Source: Rhizobium sp. (lineage in GTDB: Bacteria > Pseudomonadota > Gammaproteobacteria > Burkholderiales > Thiobacillaceae). Taken from it: a stretch of DNA of 37,918 nt. The position numbers and the translations under genes were made by a program. Shown here in pieces: positions 19,138 to 26,940 of this stretch. The first letter of the stretch is position 1, and every line of letters begins with the position of its first letter. The notes below the pieces were generated by a model, which saw only the letters and a list, made by a program, of their open reading frames with translations, searched no databases and had not been told where the DNA came from. Where the stretch lies: assembly GCA_019459285.1 (NCBI GenBank), contig JAIBEL010000005.1, forward strand, positions 1 to 37,918, in the 5' to 3' direction.

Positions 19138-19530
19138 TTATGCGGATTGCATGTGGACCAGTTCCCAGATATGCCCATCCGGGTCCTGGAAACCATGACC
19201 GTACATGAAGCCATGGTCCTGGGGTTCATTGTAGGTGGAGCCGCCTGCAGCAACGGCAGCGCATACCATGGCGTCCACCGCTGCCCGGCTGTCGCGCGAC
19301 AGGCAGACCAGCACTTCCGTATGTTGCATGGCATCGCATACTGGCCTGGGCGTGAAGCTCTGGAAGCGTTCGCGCACCAGCAGCATGACAAAGATGTTGT
19401 CGCCGATGACCATGCAGGTCGCGGTGTCGTCGGTGAATTGCTCGTTGAAGCTGAAGCCGAGCCGGGTGAAGAAAGCGATCGAACGCCTGAGGTCGGCAAC
19501 GGGCAGATTGACGAATATCTGGGTGGACAT
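19138..19530 (-). CDS. VOC family protein (glyoxalase/bleomycin-resistance fold)
   Basis: 130 residues beginning MSTQIFVNLPVADLRRSIAF; the second half has YGHGFQDPDGHIWELVHM, where H and E are candidate metal ligands. AGGAGA lies upstream of the ATG. 13 nt before the DUF1428 gene. Substrate unknown; the context ties it to the sigma-factor cluster. Confidence 0.87.
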   Translation of the reverse strand: MSTQIFVNLPVADLRRSIAFFTRLGFSFNEQFTDDTATCMVIGDNIFVMLLVRERFQSFTPRPVCDAMQHTEVLVCLSRDSRAAVDAMVCAAVAAGGSTYNEPQDHGFMYGHGFQDPDGHIWELVHMQSA

Positions 19531-19568
19531 GGAATTCTCCTAAACAGGGAAGCTCAACCAGGCGAAGG

Positions 19569-19607
19569 ACGGATGCCATCCGTGGAAAGTGGGCATGCGT
19601 AACGCAT
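19569..19607. repeat. Two perfect palindromes between YCII and VOC genes
   Basis: ACGGATG-C-CATCCGT (19569-19583) and ATGCGT-A-ACGCAT (19595-19607) are both perfect with a 1-nt centre and sit 11 nt apart in the 93-nt gap between the YCII gene and the VOC gene. They could be operators for a dimeric regulator or RNA hairpins in the polycistronic message. Confidence 0.5.
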
Positions 19608-19623
19608 ACGCTTTTCCAGTGAC

Positions 19624-19980
19624 CTAGCCGACATGGCAGGGCGCAACCTCGCGCACCTCGACGGTGGCCCATTGCGCGGCAGGGCACGCGCTGGCGATGG
19701 CAATGGCTTCCTCGCGCGTGTTGCAGTCGATGAGGAAAAAGCCGCCGACCATCTCCTTGGCCTCGGCAAAAGGTCCGTCGCGCAAAACGGTCTTGCCGTC
19801 GCGTTGCTGGATTCGCACGCCATGTTGGTCGGGCCGCAGCGATTCGCTGGCGCGCAGCAAACCGCGCGCCGCGAGTCCCTGGCCGTAGCGCACCATGTCG
19901 TCATAGAGCTGGCGGGCTTCTTCCTGGGTGCGCGTATCGCGCTGTCCGCGCGGTTCGACGATCAAAAGCAGATAAGCCAT
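19624..19980 (-). CDS. YCII-related DGPF-domain protein
   Basis: 118 residues, beginning MAYLLLIVEPRGQRD. The DGPF motif at residues 68-71 (LRDGPFAEAKEMVGGFFLI) is diagnostic. AAGGAGAAACC directly precedes the ATG. DGPF proteins are the characteristic partners and likely targets of ECF42 sigma factors; the biochemical role is unknown. No good copy of the cluster promoter is found in the 124 nt upstream, so it probably depends on readthrough from the VOC gene. Confidence 0.87.
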   Translation of the reverse strand: MAYLLLIVEPRGQRDTRTQEEARQLYDDMVRYGQGLAARGLLRASESLRPDQHGVRIQQRDGKTVLRDGPFAEAKEMVGGFFLIDCNTREEAIAIASACPAAQWATVEVREVAPCHVG

Positions 19981-20104
19981 GGTTTCTCCTTGGTGGATAT
20001 GGGTACGGGCGAACGCTCCCTTTTGCCCGTGGCCTGCCGGCTCGGACCACGATGCGGGAAGGGTTTTCCACCACATGTCGACTAATGTAATGCGGGTGCG
20101 CTGA

Positions 20105-20572
20105 TCAGCTACCGAGCGCCGCCACCGCAGCCTGGATTTCCTGCGGACTGAGGTCGCGGATATGGGTGGCGATCGACCACTGATGCCCAAAGGGGTCTTC
20201 GATCCTGCCATAGCGGTCGCCCCAGAACATGTCGTCGACGGGCATCGTGACCTTGGCGCCGGCGGCGACGGCCCGTTCGACCGTTGCGTCGACGTCCGTG
20301 ACATAGAGATGGATCGTCACGGGCGAGCCTTGGCCAGGTTGCGGTCCCAGCGAGCCACAGTCAGGGAATTCGTCGACCAGCATGAGGTTGGAATCGCCGA
20401 TACGAACCATCGCATGCATGAGTTTGCCTTCCGGGCCGGGCAGCCGGGCCAGTTCGACAGCGCCGAAGGCCTTGCCGTAAAATGTGATGGCATCGGCGGC
20501 GCCGCGGCACACCAGGTGAGGCGTGATTGTCTGCATGCCATTCGGGATGGGGTTTGCTTGGGTTGGGCTCAT
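20105..20572 (-). CDS. PhnB-like VOC family protein
   Basis: 155 residues. ITPHLVCRGAADAITFYGKAFGA, KLMHAMVRIGDSNLMLVDEF and DDMFWGDRYGRIEDPFGH are the PhnB/YdfO-like glyoxalase hallmarks. Two in-frame ATGs are possible (20578 and 20572); the second is preferred because AGGAG is 8 nt upstream of it and only 2 nt from the first. A TGTCGA-N17-CGTC promoter lies at 20636-20662 in the 136-nt gap before it. Confidence 0.87.
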   Translation of the reverse strand: MSPTQANPIPNGMQTITPHLVCRGAADAITFYGKAFGAVELARLPGPEGKLMHAMVRIGDSNLMLVDEFPDCGSLGPQPGQGSPVTIHLYVTDVDATVERAVAAGAKVTMPVDDMFWGDRYGRIEDPFGHQWSIATHIRDLSPQEIQAAVAALGS

Positions 20573-20635
20573 GTTCATTTCTCCTGTCAGATTGGGGGGC
20601 GGAAACGTATTCCGATCCGGTGCTTCACTTCGTAC

Positions 20636-20662
20636 GACGAACGGCGTGCTGCCAAATCGACA
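20636..20662 (-). promoter_or_regulatory. ECF42-type promoter upstream of the PhnB-like gene
   Basis: The minus strand reads TGTCGA (20662-20657), 17 nt, then CGTC (20639-20636). TGTCGATT at the 5' side and TTCGTCGTA at the 3' side are identical to the copy at 21200-21226. The TGTCGA/CGTC pair agrees with the motif reported for ECF42 sigma factors as I remember it. Confidence 0.75.
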
Positions 20663-20708
20663 GGTTGCCGCTCGGGGGTGCACGGGTGCGTCGTTCGTGC
20701 GGGCGGCG

Positions 20709-21128
20709 TTATTGCCTTGCCATTTCCATGTCGCGGAAACGCTCGATTGCGGTCGACGGCGCGAAGTCGTCCAGTTCGTACAATTGCCGCACTTCGATCT
20801 CTGCCGGCTTGCCCGCACCGGCCGGATTGGGGAACCGGCGCGCCCATTCCAGGCCTTCTTCGCGCGTCTTCACCTGGATCAGCGTATAGCCCGCGATCAA
20901 CTCCTTGGTCTCGGTGAACGGGCCGTCGATCACGCTGCGTGACTCGCCGTCATAGCGGATACGCCAGCCTTGCGCGCTCGGCTTAAGGCCGGATGCATCC
21001 AGTAGCACGCCTGCCCTGGCCAGTTTCTCGTGGTAATCGGCCATTGCGGCCAGCAGGGCTTCATCGGGAGCCGGGCGCGCTGCCGCTTCGGATTCGGCAG
21101 TGGCCTTGACGACAATCATGAATCGCAT
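20709..21128 (-). CDS. YCII-related DGPF-domain protein, first gene of the sigma-factor cluster
   Basis: 139 residues, beginning MRFMIVVKATAESEAAA. DGPF at residues 68-71 (VIDGPFTETKELIAGYTLI). The C-terminal LYELDDFAPSTAIERFRDME is typical of the longer YCII proteins. AGGAGAAACCC lies just before the ATG, nearly the same leader as at the other YCII gene. A TGTCGA-N17-CGTC promoter lies 72 nt upstream. Confidence 0.88.
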   Translation of the reverse strand: MRFMIVVKATAESEAAARPAPDEALLAAMADYHEKLARAGVLLDASGLKPSAQGWRIRYDGESRSVIDGPFTETKELIAGYTLIQVKTREEGLEWARRFPNPAGAGKPAEIEVRQLYELDDFAPSTAIERFRDMEMARQ

Positions 21129-21438
21129 GGGTTTCTCCTGGTTGTTTCGGGTGGGATTCGGGCCCTTGCCTGAGGTCGGCGCAAGTCCTCCATCACTACG
21201 ACGAAGCAGGCCGGGGGGAATCGACATCTGTCAGGCTGTTTTTTTGTGTCCTGGCAGCATGGGTCGCGGGCCGGCGCACGGGGCGGGCATGCCGGTGTGC
21301 CCGGAGCATACGCGGCGTTGAAAATAAATTAGAATGCCAAGCTTCTGAAATTTCAAGCTTCGGAAGCCTGTCGATGCGACCCAGCCTGGAGATATCTCCG
21401 TTGGCCGCCAACACTAAGCGACCCATATAAATACAGCA
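21129..21438. other. 310-nt divergent intergenic region
   Basis: The left part holds the ECF42-type promoter (21200-21226) and leader of the YCII gene. The right part, AT-richer than the surroundings, leads to the GT2 gene: TTGAAAATAAATTAGAAT around 21318 is a possible but not well-spaced promoter, and AAGCTTC-TGAAA/TTTCA-AGCTT (21339-21360) is an imperfect palindrome with GCTT-CGG-AAGC next to it. I see no coding frame. Confidence 0.5.
21200..21226 (-). promoter_or_regulatory. ECF42-type promoter upstream of the first YCII gene
   Basis: The minus strand reads TGTCGA (21226-21221), a 17-nt spacer and CGTC (21203-21200). The flanks TGTCGATT and TTCGTCGTA are the same as at 20636-20662, while the 13 nt between them differ, as expected of two sites read by one sigma factor. 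Confidence 0.78.
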
Positions 21439-22188
21439 ATGCCCAAACACGCCTACCATGGCAGGCTTTCCGTAGTCGTTCCGGTCAAGAACGAGCAGGA
21501 CAACGTCGAATCGCTGGTGCGGGAAATCGTGGCCGCGCTGTCCGGAAACACTACGTTCGAAATCATCTATGTCAACGATGGCAGTACCGATGCCACGCAG
21601 GCACGACTAGATGCGCTGAAAACTGAATTTCCCATGCTGCGGGTGATCCGGCATCGCGCCTCGTGCGGGCAGAGCCGGGCGGTGACGACGGGCGTGACTG
21701 CAGCGCGCCATGAGTGGATCGCGACGCTCGACGGCGATGGCCAGAACGATCCGGCCGACATTCCAGCGCTGCTCGCCCAACTGACCAATCCTGCGCAGCC
21801 TGCCAATCTGGAGTTGCTGGCGGGATGGCGGGCCCGTCGCAACGACACCTTCCTGCGCAGGTTATCGTCGAAAATCGCCAATGGCGTACGCTCGCGCATG
21901 CTCAAGGACAACACGCCGGATACCGGCTGCGGCCTCAAGGTGTTTGCCCGCGAGACCTTCCTGCAGCTCCCCAATTTTGACCATATGCACCGCTTTCTGC
22001 CGGCATTGGCGATGCGCAATGGCGGCGCGGTGGTGTCGGTTCCAGTTCACCATCGTGCGCGCGAGCGAGGCATCTCCAAGTACGGCGTGCACAACCGGCT
22101 ATGGGTGGGTATCGTCGACCTGTTCGGTGTCGCCTGGCTCCAGCGGCGCGTGCGCCTGCCGGTCATCGAGTCCGATTCCGATCTGTAA
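21439..22188 (+). CDS. GT2 glycosyltransferase, polyprenyl-phosphate sugar synthase (DPM1-like)
   Basis: 249 residues. A GT-A fold with SVVVPVKNEQDNVESLV at the N-terminus, the nucleotide-sugar motif YVNDGSTDAT near residue 50 and LDGDGQNDP near 100, followed by the acceptor-loop motif TPDTGCGLKVF and HRARERGISKYG. This is the dolichol/undecaprenyl-phosphate mannosyl- or hexosyltransferase type; there is no C-terminal membrane pair, so it is probably a peripheral inner-face enzyme. The sugar cannot be told. No strong ribosome binding site is seen. The next ORF starts immediately after the stop. Confidence 0.88.
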   Translation: MPKHAYHGRLSVVVPVKNEQDNVESLVREIVAALSGNTTFEIIYVNDGSTDATQARLDALKTEFPMLRVIRHRASCGQSRAVTTGVTAARHEWIATLDGDGQNDPADIPALLAQLTNPAQPANLELLAGWRARRNDTFLRRLSSKIANGVRSRMLKDNTPDTGCGLKVFARETFLQLPNFDHMHRFLPALAMRNGGAVVSVPVHHRARERGISKYGVHNRLWVGIVDLFGVAWLQRRVRLPVIESDSDL

Positions 22189-22884
22189 ATGAGGGCGCGC
22201 GTCATCGTCAAAGGCCTGGCGCTGATATTGAGCCTGGCGCTGTTGGGCTACCTGTTCGAGTCCAGCGATCTCGGCAACAGCATCAACGAAACCTGGATCG
22301 ATGCGCGGGTGCGCGGGCACGGCGTCAATGGGGCGCTGCTGTTCCTGCTGATGGGCGGGATTTTTACAGCCATCGGCCTGCCGCGCCAGATCATTGCCTT
22401 TCTCGGCGGCTATGCCTTCAGCGTCGGGCTGGGCACGCTGCTCGGCGCGCTGGCCGCGTTGCTGGGCTGCATGCTGAGCTTCGGCTACGCACGCCTGTTC
22501 GGCAAAGGGCTGTTGCGTGCGCGGCTGGGCGAGCGCGCCGGTCGCTTCGATCGCTTCATACATGAGCATCCGTTTGCCATGACGGTGCTGGTCCGCCTGC
22601 TGCCGGTGGGCAACAATTTGTTGACCAACCTGGCGGCGGGGATTTCCAGCATCCGGCCGATACATTTTTTTGCCGGCACGCTGCTCGGCTACCTGCCGCA
22701 GACGCTGGTGTTCGCGCTGGTTGGTAGTGGCGTCCACATCGCGCCGGCCTTGAAACTCGCGCTCGCCATCGGTCTGTTCCTGATCTCGGGCGCGCTGGGC
22801 GCCTACCTGTATAGACATTTCCGCCACGGCCAGAGCCTCGACGCGCAGATCGATGCGGCGCTGGATGAAACTGACAAGCGATGA
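22189..22884 (+). CDS. TVP38/TMEM64 (DedA-like, VTT-domain) membrane protein
   Basis: 231 residues with about five hydrophobic segments. The VTT-domain core is visible: FTAIGLPRQIIAFLGGYAFSVG near residue 62 and RLLPVGNNLLTNLAAGISSI near 138, with a re-entrant loop. DedA-superfamily proteins include undecaprenyl-phosphate translocases. It is tightly packed with the GT2 gene (0 nt) and overlaps the GT39 gene by ATGA, suggesting a job in the same lipid-linked sugar route; that is inference. Confidence 0.87.
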   Translation: MRARVIVKGLALILSLALLGYLFESSDLGNSINETWIDARVRGHGVNGALLFLLMGGIFTAIGLPRQIIAFLGGYAFSVGLGTLLGALAALLGCMLSFGYARLFGKGLLRARLGERAGRFDRFIHEHPFAMTVLVRLLPVGNNLLTNLAAGISSIRPIHFFAGTLLGYLPQTLVFALVGSGVHIAPALKLALAIGLFLISGALGAYLYRHFRHGQSLDAQIDAALDETDKR

Positions 22885-24494
22885 TGACCATGACTCCACG
22901 ACACAATCCTGATTCCACCGGACGCGGTCTGCTGTTTTTGAGCCTGATGCTGCTGGCCGCATTGACTGCAGTGGCGATCCTGACGCGCCCGCTGACCCCG
23001 ATCGACGAAACGCGCTACGTCAGTGCGGCATGGGAAATGTGGCTGCGCGGCGATTTCCTGGTGCCGTTCAAGAACGGTGCGCCCTACAGCGACAAGCCGC
23101 CCTTCCTGTTCTGGATGTTCCAGGCCGGCTGGGCAGTGTTCGGCGTCAACGACTGGTGGCCGCGTCTGGTATTGCCCGTGTTTTCCGCAGGCGGGCTGCT
23201 CCTGACGTTCAGCCTCGCCCGCCGCCTGTGGCCGCAGCATGCGGGCCTTGGCGGACAGGCTGCACTGGTACTGGCGGGTGCACTGTTGTGGATCATTTTC
23301 TCCACGTCGGTCATGTTCGATGTGATTCTGGCCTTCTGGGTATTGATCGGCCTTCATGGCGTGTTGGCGGCTACCGATGGAAAGCGTGGCGGCTTTGCCA
23401 TGCTGGGGGTGGCGATCGGCCTGGGGGTGCTGACCAAGGGGCCGGTCGTCCTGCTGCATCTGCTGCCTGTCGTCGCGCTGGCGCCGTGGTGGAATCCGGG
23501 CCTGAAATGGGGCCGCTGGTTCGGCGGCACGCTGCTGGCGGTGCTGCTGGGCGCGGCCATCGCGCTGGCGTGGGCGCTGCCGGCCGGGTTTTCCGGGGGC
23601 GAGGCGTATCGCAATGCGATTTTCTGGGGGCAGACCGCCAACCGCATGGTCGAGTCCTTCGCGCACCGGCGGCCGTTCTGGTGGTATGTACCCCTGCTGC
23701 CCTTGTTGCTGTTCCCCTGGTTCCTTTGGCCGGCATGGTGGAAGGCGCTGATCCAGCACCGTCGCGAGGGCCTGGATCGCGGTTCACGCTTCTGCCTGGC
23801 GTGGATGCTGCCGGTGTTCGTGGCCTTTTGCTTCATCAGCGGCAAGCAGCCGCATTATCTGGTTCCCCTGTTTCCCGCTTTTGCCTTGCTGACGGCGCGG
23901 CTGAGGACGGGACGTACGGACGCGCGCGTCGGGCTGCCGGCCTTGCTGGCGGCGGCGCTCGGGGGTGTGCTGATCCTGGTCGCCACAGGACATATTGCCG
24001 CCTTGCATCGTCAGGTGGCGGCATCGCCGCCGGTTTGGCCGGGTGCGGTCTTGATTGCGCTGGCCTTTGCCGTGTGGGTGGCGGGCCGGCGGGGTGTGGC
24101 GCCGATACCGAATCTGGCCCTGCTCGGCGCGGCCCTGCTGGCACTGGTGCAGATCGCCGCGATGCATTCGATCGAGCCCATGTACGACGTCAAGTCGATG
24201 GCGCGGGCGATCAAACAGGTACAGGATGAAGGACGGCCGGTGGCGAATATCGCGACCTACCACGCGCAATACCAGTTTCTCGGCAGACTGGTAACGCCCT
24301 TGGCCGAAGTGACCGGGGCCAGTGCGACGCAATGGCTGGCCGCCCATCCGGAAGGCTATGCCGTGGTGTATCTGGACAACAGCCGCCAGCTGGCCGGGGT
24401 TTCGGCGCGCTACAAGCAGCCCTACCGCGGCGGCGGCGCGGTCCTGGTGAACGCGCAAACGGCGGCCGCACTGCTGGCCGCCCCGACGAAATAA
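22881..24494 (+). CDS. GT39/ArnT-like lipid-linked sugar transferase
   Basis: 537 residues and about 11-12 predicted membrane segments. The first periplasmic loop has PIDETRYVSAAWEMWLRGDF and YSDKPPFLFW, the catalytic DE and substrate motifs of the ArnT/PMT family, which moves a sugar from a polyprenyl phosphate to lipid A or protein. The C-terminal ~110 residues form a soluble domain. Several ATGs crowd the start (22881, 22884, 22890). Ends 6 nt before the convergent hfq-like gene. Which acceptor is used cannot be told. Confidence 0.86.
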   Translation: MMTMTPRHNPDSTGRGLLFLSLMLLAALTAVAILTRPLTPIDETRYVSAAWEMWLRGDFLVPFKNGAPYSDKPPFLFWMFQAGWAVFGVNDWWPRLVLPVFSAGGLLLTFSLARRLWPQHAGLGGQAALVLAGALLWIIFSTSVMFDVILAFWVLIGLHGVLAATDGKRGGFAMLGVAIGLGVLTKGPVVLLHLLPVVALAPWWNPGLKWGRWFGGTLLAVLLGAAIALAWALPAGFSGGEAYRNAIFWGQTANRMVESFAHRRPFWWYVPLLPLLLFPWFLWPAWWKALIQHRREGLDRGSRFCLAWMLPVFVAFCFISGKQPHYLVPLFPAFALLTARLRTGRTDARVGLPALLAAALGGVLILVATGHIAALHRQVAASPPVWPGAVLIALAFAVWVAGRRGVAPIPNLALLGAALLALVQIAAMHSIEPMYDVKSMARAIKQVQDEGRPVANIATYHAQYQFLGRLVTPLAEVTGASATQWLAAHPEGYAVVYLDNSRQLAGVSARYKQPYRGGGAVLVNAQTAAALLAAPTK

Positions 24495-24500
24495 GGCGGC

Positions 24501-24746
24501 TCAGGCCTCGGGGTCGCGTTGCGGCAGGACCACTTCGCGCGAAGGCGAAATGGTCGAGATGGCGTGCTTGAAGATCATCTGGGCGGCCTGATCCTGACCT
24601 TTCAGCAGCACCACAAACTGGTCGAACGATTCGATTCGCCCCATGAGCTTGATCCCGTTTACGAGAAACACTGAAACCGGGATGCGTTCCTTGCGCAGGG
24701 TGTTGAGGAAAACGTCTTGCAGGTGGTTGTATTCTTTGCTGGCCAT
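24501..24746 (-). CDS. hfq: Hfq-family RNA chaperone, variant with enlarged loop
   Basis: 81 residues. Sm1 motif with [41 protein letters not shown] and Sm2 with [13 protein letters not shown], including the KH pair of the proximal face and Q9-like LQD. Unusual: the loop between the two motifs reads KGQDQAAQM, two residues longer than the standard KNTVSQM-type loop, and the N-terminus is MASKEYNH. The location, behind ppiC, is not the usual place between miaA/der and hflX, so it may be a second Hfq. GGGAG lies 7-8 nt upstream of the ATG. Confidence 0.87.
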   Translation of the reverse strand: MASKEYNHLQDVFLNTLRKERIPVSVFLVNGIKLMGRIESFDQFVVLLKGQDQAAQMIFKHAISTISPSREVVLPQRDPEA

Positions 24747-24768
24747 GATCGGCTCCCTTCAGGTGAAG

Positions 24769-24793
24769 ACGGGGCGAGGCCCCGTTTAATATT
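24769..24793 (+). terminator. Intrinsic terminator-like hairpin
   Basis: ACGGGGC-GAG-GCCCCGT (24769-24785) followed on the plus strand by TTTAATATTATT. It would stop plus-strand readthrough from the GT39 gene and, on the minus strand, punctuates ppiC and hfq without a T-run. It sits in the hfq 5' leader. Confidence 0.6.
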
Positions 24794-24802
24794 ATTAGCG
24801 GA

Positions 24803-25627
24803 TTACTCGATTTTTGCACCGGTACGCGCTGCCGTGATGGCGTCGCGGATGCGTTGTTGCTGCAACTGCTTGACGATTTCACCCCGCACGGCGTCCAGCG
24901 GGGGCAGTTTGGGCGTACGCGTATCGTCGAGACGGATGATGTGGTAGCCGAATTGCGTCTTCACCGGAGTTTTTGTGAATTCGCCTTTTTTCAGGCCTGC
25001 CAGCGCATCGGAAAATTCGGGCACGTAGGCACGCCGATCGGACCAGTCCAGCGCGCCGCCATTCTTGGCCGAGCCGGGATCCTTGGAGTATTTCTTCGCC
25101 AGATCCTCGAATTTGGCCTTCTTGCTGCTCAGCTCGGCGATCAGTTTCTTCGCTTCGGCCTCGGTTTTCACCAGAATGTGGTGGGCCTGGTATTCCGGCT
25201 CCATCGGCTCCGTTTTGGCCTTGTCGTACATCGCCTGGATTTCGGCGTCGGTGACCGGGTGGGCCTTGACGTAATCTTCCAGGTAGGCCTTGGCAAGCTG
25301 ATCCTTGCGGCGGATGTCCAGTGCCGCGGCCAGATGCGGTTCCTTGTCGAGTCCCTTGTCGAGCGCGGCGCGCGACAGCAGTTCAAGATTGACCAGGGAC
25401 TCGCGTACGCGGGCATCCAGTTGCGGGGAGTCGGGCTGGCCCTGGGCCATTTCGCGCTTGACGAGGTCGCCATACAGGGCGGGGATTTCCTTGCCGTTGA
25501 CCACGGCCAGCGGCTTGTCGGTGGCGGCTGCAGGAGCGGGGGCCGCCGCAGCAGGTGTTGCGTTCTGTGCCTGGGCCAGCGGGGTGAGGGCCAGCAGGAT
25601 CAGGGCGGGGAGAAGGGCAAGACGCAT
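24803..25627 (-). CDS. Periplasmic parvulin-type peptidyl-prolyl isomerase (PpiC/SurA-like)
   Basis: 274 residues. Signal peptide MRLALLPALILLALTPLAQA, then an Ala/Pro-rich linker, a SurA-like N-terminal chaperone helix region and the parvulin domain (about 143-235): YQAHHILVKTEAEAKKLIAEL, FEDLAKKYSKDPGSAKNGG, LDWSDRRAYVPEF and QFGYHIIRLD. AAAGGA lies ahead of the ATG. 11 nt after bolA, in the yciB-yciI-bolA-ppiC operon. Confidence 0.9.
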   Translation of the reverse strand: MRLALLPALILLALTPLAQAQNATPAAAAPAPAAATDKPLAVVNGKEIPALYGDLVKREMAQGQPDSPQLDARVRESLVNLELLSRAALDKGLDKEPHLAAALDIRRKDQLAKAYLEDYVKAHPVTDAEIQAMYDKAKTEPMEPEYQAHHILVKTEAEAKKLIAELSSKKAKFEDLAKKYSKDPGSAKNGGALDWSDRRAYVPEFSDALAGLKKGEFTKTPVKTQFGYHIIRLDDTRTPKLPPLDAVRGEIVKQLQQQRIRDAITAARTGAKIE

Positions 25628-25638
25628 TCGGATTCCTT

Positions 25639-25902
25639 TCAGAGTTCTTCCGGGGTTAAGGCAGTGATCGACAACGCATGGATCTCGCGTTGCATGAGCT
25701 CGCCCATGGCTTCGTATACCAGCCGGTGCCGGGCGAGGGTGGAAAGATTACGGAATTTATGTGACACCAGGGTGAGGCGAAAGTGCCCGCCGCCCGAGGC
25801 TGCCCCCGCGTGGCCCTTGTGCTGGGCGCTTTCGTCTTCCAGCGTGTAGGTTTCGGGCTCCAGCGCGGCAAGGCGCTGGCGGATCAGATCGGGCGTGCTC
25901 AT
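25639..25902 (-). CDS. bolA: BolA/IbaG family protein
   Basis: 87 residues. The BolA fold with [31 protein letters not shown] and [12 protein letters not shown]; the H of RHRLVY is the conserved candidate ligand for an Fe-S cluster shared with a monothiol glutaredoxin. The segment between the first helix and HFRL is glycine-rich. The ATG overlaps the stop of the upstream yciI gene by 4 nt. Confidence 0.9.
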   Translation of the reverse strand: MSTPDLIRQRLAALEPETYTLEDESAQHKGHAGAASGGGHFRLTLVSHKFRNLSTLARHRLVYEAMGELMQREIHALSITALTPEEL

Positions 25903-26201
25903 GCGGGAAACGTTTTCCTGAAGGGTTTGACGCTGACGCCGGCATAGACGCCTGCCGTGACATAGGGATCGGCTTCGGCCCATGCCTGTGCGTCGGCGAG
26001 CGTGTCGAATTCGGCGACGATCAGGCTGCCGGTGAATCCCGCAGCGCCCGGGTCATTGCTGTCGATGGCTGGAAACGGGCCGGCCAGCAACAGCCGTCCA
26101 GCCTGCTGCAAGGCATGCAGACGTTCCATATGGGCAGGGCGGGCGGCCAGTCGCCGCTCGAGGCTGTCGGCCGTATCCTGGCCGACGATGGCATAGAACA
26201 T
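25899..26201 (-). CDS. yciI: YciI family protein
   Basis: 100 residues of the YCII superfamily without a DGPF motif. [40 protein letters not shown] and [17 protein letters not shown] are the classical YciI motifs, with conserved H and D near the pocket. Overlaps yciB by one base and bolA by four. Not the same subgroup as the DGPF proteins at 19.6 and 20.7 kb. Confidence 0.9.
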   Translation of the reverse strand: MFYAIVGQDTADSLERRLAARPAHMERLHALQQAGRLLLAGPFPAIDSNDPGAAGFTGSLIVAEFDTLADAQAWAEADPYVTAGVYAGVSVKPFRKTFPA

Positions 26202-26833
26202 TATTGCTTTTCTTCCTTGTTCATATCGGCTTTATCCAGATATTTGGTCAGCATCATGCTCTGACCGATTACGAATACCAGCATCAAACCCAGGCTGCCG
26301 AACAGCTTGAAATCCACCCAGGTATCCGTCGAGAAGTTGAAGGCGACAAACAGATTTGCAACCCCCATGAAGGCAAAAAATCCGCCCCAGCTCGCGTTCA
26401 ACCGACCCCAGGCGGCGTCGGGAAGTTCCATCTGTTCGTTCATGACGCTTTTGATGACGTTGCGTCCGAAGGCGGCGGCACCAAAAATAATGCCGGCGAA
26501 AATCCAGTACAGCACGGTCGGCTTCCACTTGATGAAGCTCTCGTCGTGCAGCCACAGCGTGGCGCCGCCGAACAGCACGATGATGCCCAGGCTGACCCAC
26601 ATCATGGTGTCGGCCTTGTGGCCGCGCAGCTTGACCCAGGCGATCTGCCCGACGCTGGCGACGATGGCGACCAGCGTGGCGAGGTAGATGCCGGGTTTCT
26701 CGCCCACGCCTGTCGGTTGGGGCAGGCCGAGACCGGCCAACAAGGTGCGCGTGGCGTCGGCGTTGGCGTCGCCCAGCTTGTAGGCGATGAAAAAGACGAT
26801 GATGGGGAAGAGGTCGAACAGCAGTTTTTTCAT
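26201..26833 (-). CDS. yciB: Inner membrane-spanning protein YciB (IspA family)
   Basis: 210 residues and about five membrane segments, beginning [19 protein letters not shown], with [20 protein letters not shown] and [20 protein letters not shown], the family signature. Known for effects on septation and envelope synthesis in E. coli and Shigella. First gene of the minus-strand operon; divergent to the PHP gene. Confidence 0.95.
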   Translation of the reverse strand: MKKLLFDLFPIIVFFIAYKLGDANADATRTLLAGLGLPQPTGVGEKPGIYLATLVAIVASVGQIAWVKLRGHKADTMMWVSLGIIVLFGGATLWLHDESFIKWKPTVLYWIFAGIIFGAAAFGRNVIKSVMNEQMELPDAAWGRLNASWGGFFAFMGVANLFVAFNFSTDTWVDFKLFGSLGLMLVFVIGQSMMLTKYLDKADMNKEEKQ

Positions 26834-26880
26834 TATGGTGGGGCCGCGCAGTCAGCCGTAATTCGGGCGATTCCTTATTT

Positions 26881-26919
26881 TGCTATGATTCCCCCTCCTG
26901 ACCAAGCGCTTTTGGCGCT
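26881..26919 (+). promoter_or_regulatory. Extended -10 promoter and leader hairpin of the PHP gene
   Basis: TGCTATGAT at 26881-26889 is an extended -10 without a matching -35. About 15 nt downstream, AGCGC-TTTTG-GCGCT (26905-26919) can fold in the leader. The gene starts at 26941. No ribosome binding site is obvious. Confidence 0.5.
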
Positions 26920-26940
26920 GGTCGCCAGACCCGATCATCG

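Noticed and set aside
20078..20083. AGTCGA on the minus strand upstream of the YCII gene at 19.6 kb, as a third ECF42 promoter
   Set aside because: First base differs from TGTCGA and no CGTC follows at 17 nt (TTCC instead).
21369..21374. TGTCGA on the plus strand upstream of the GT2 gene
   Set aside because: At the right spacing there is ATAT, not CGTC, so the second half of the promoter is missing.
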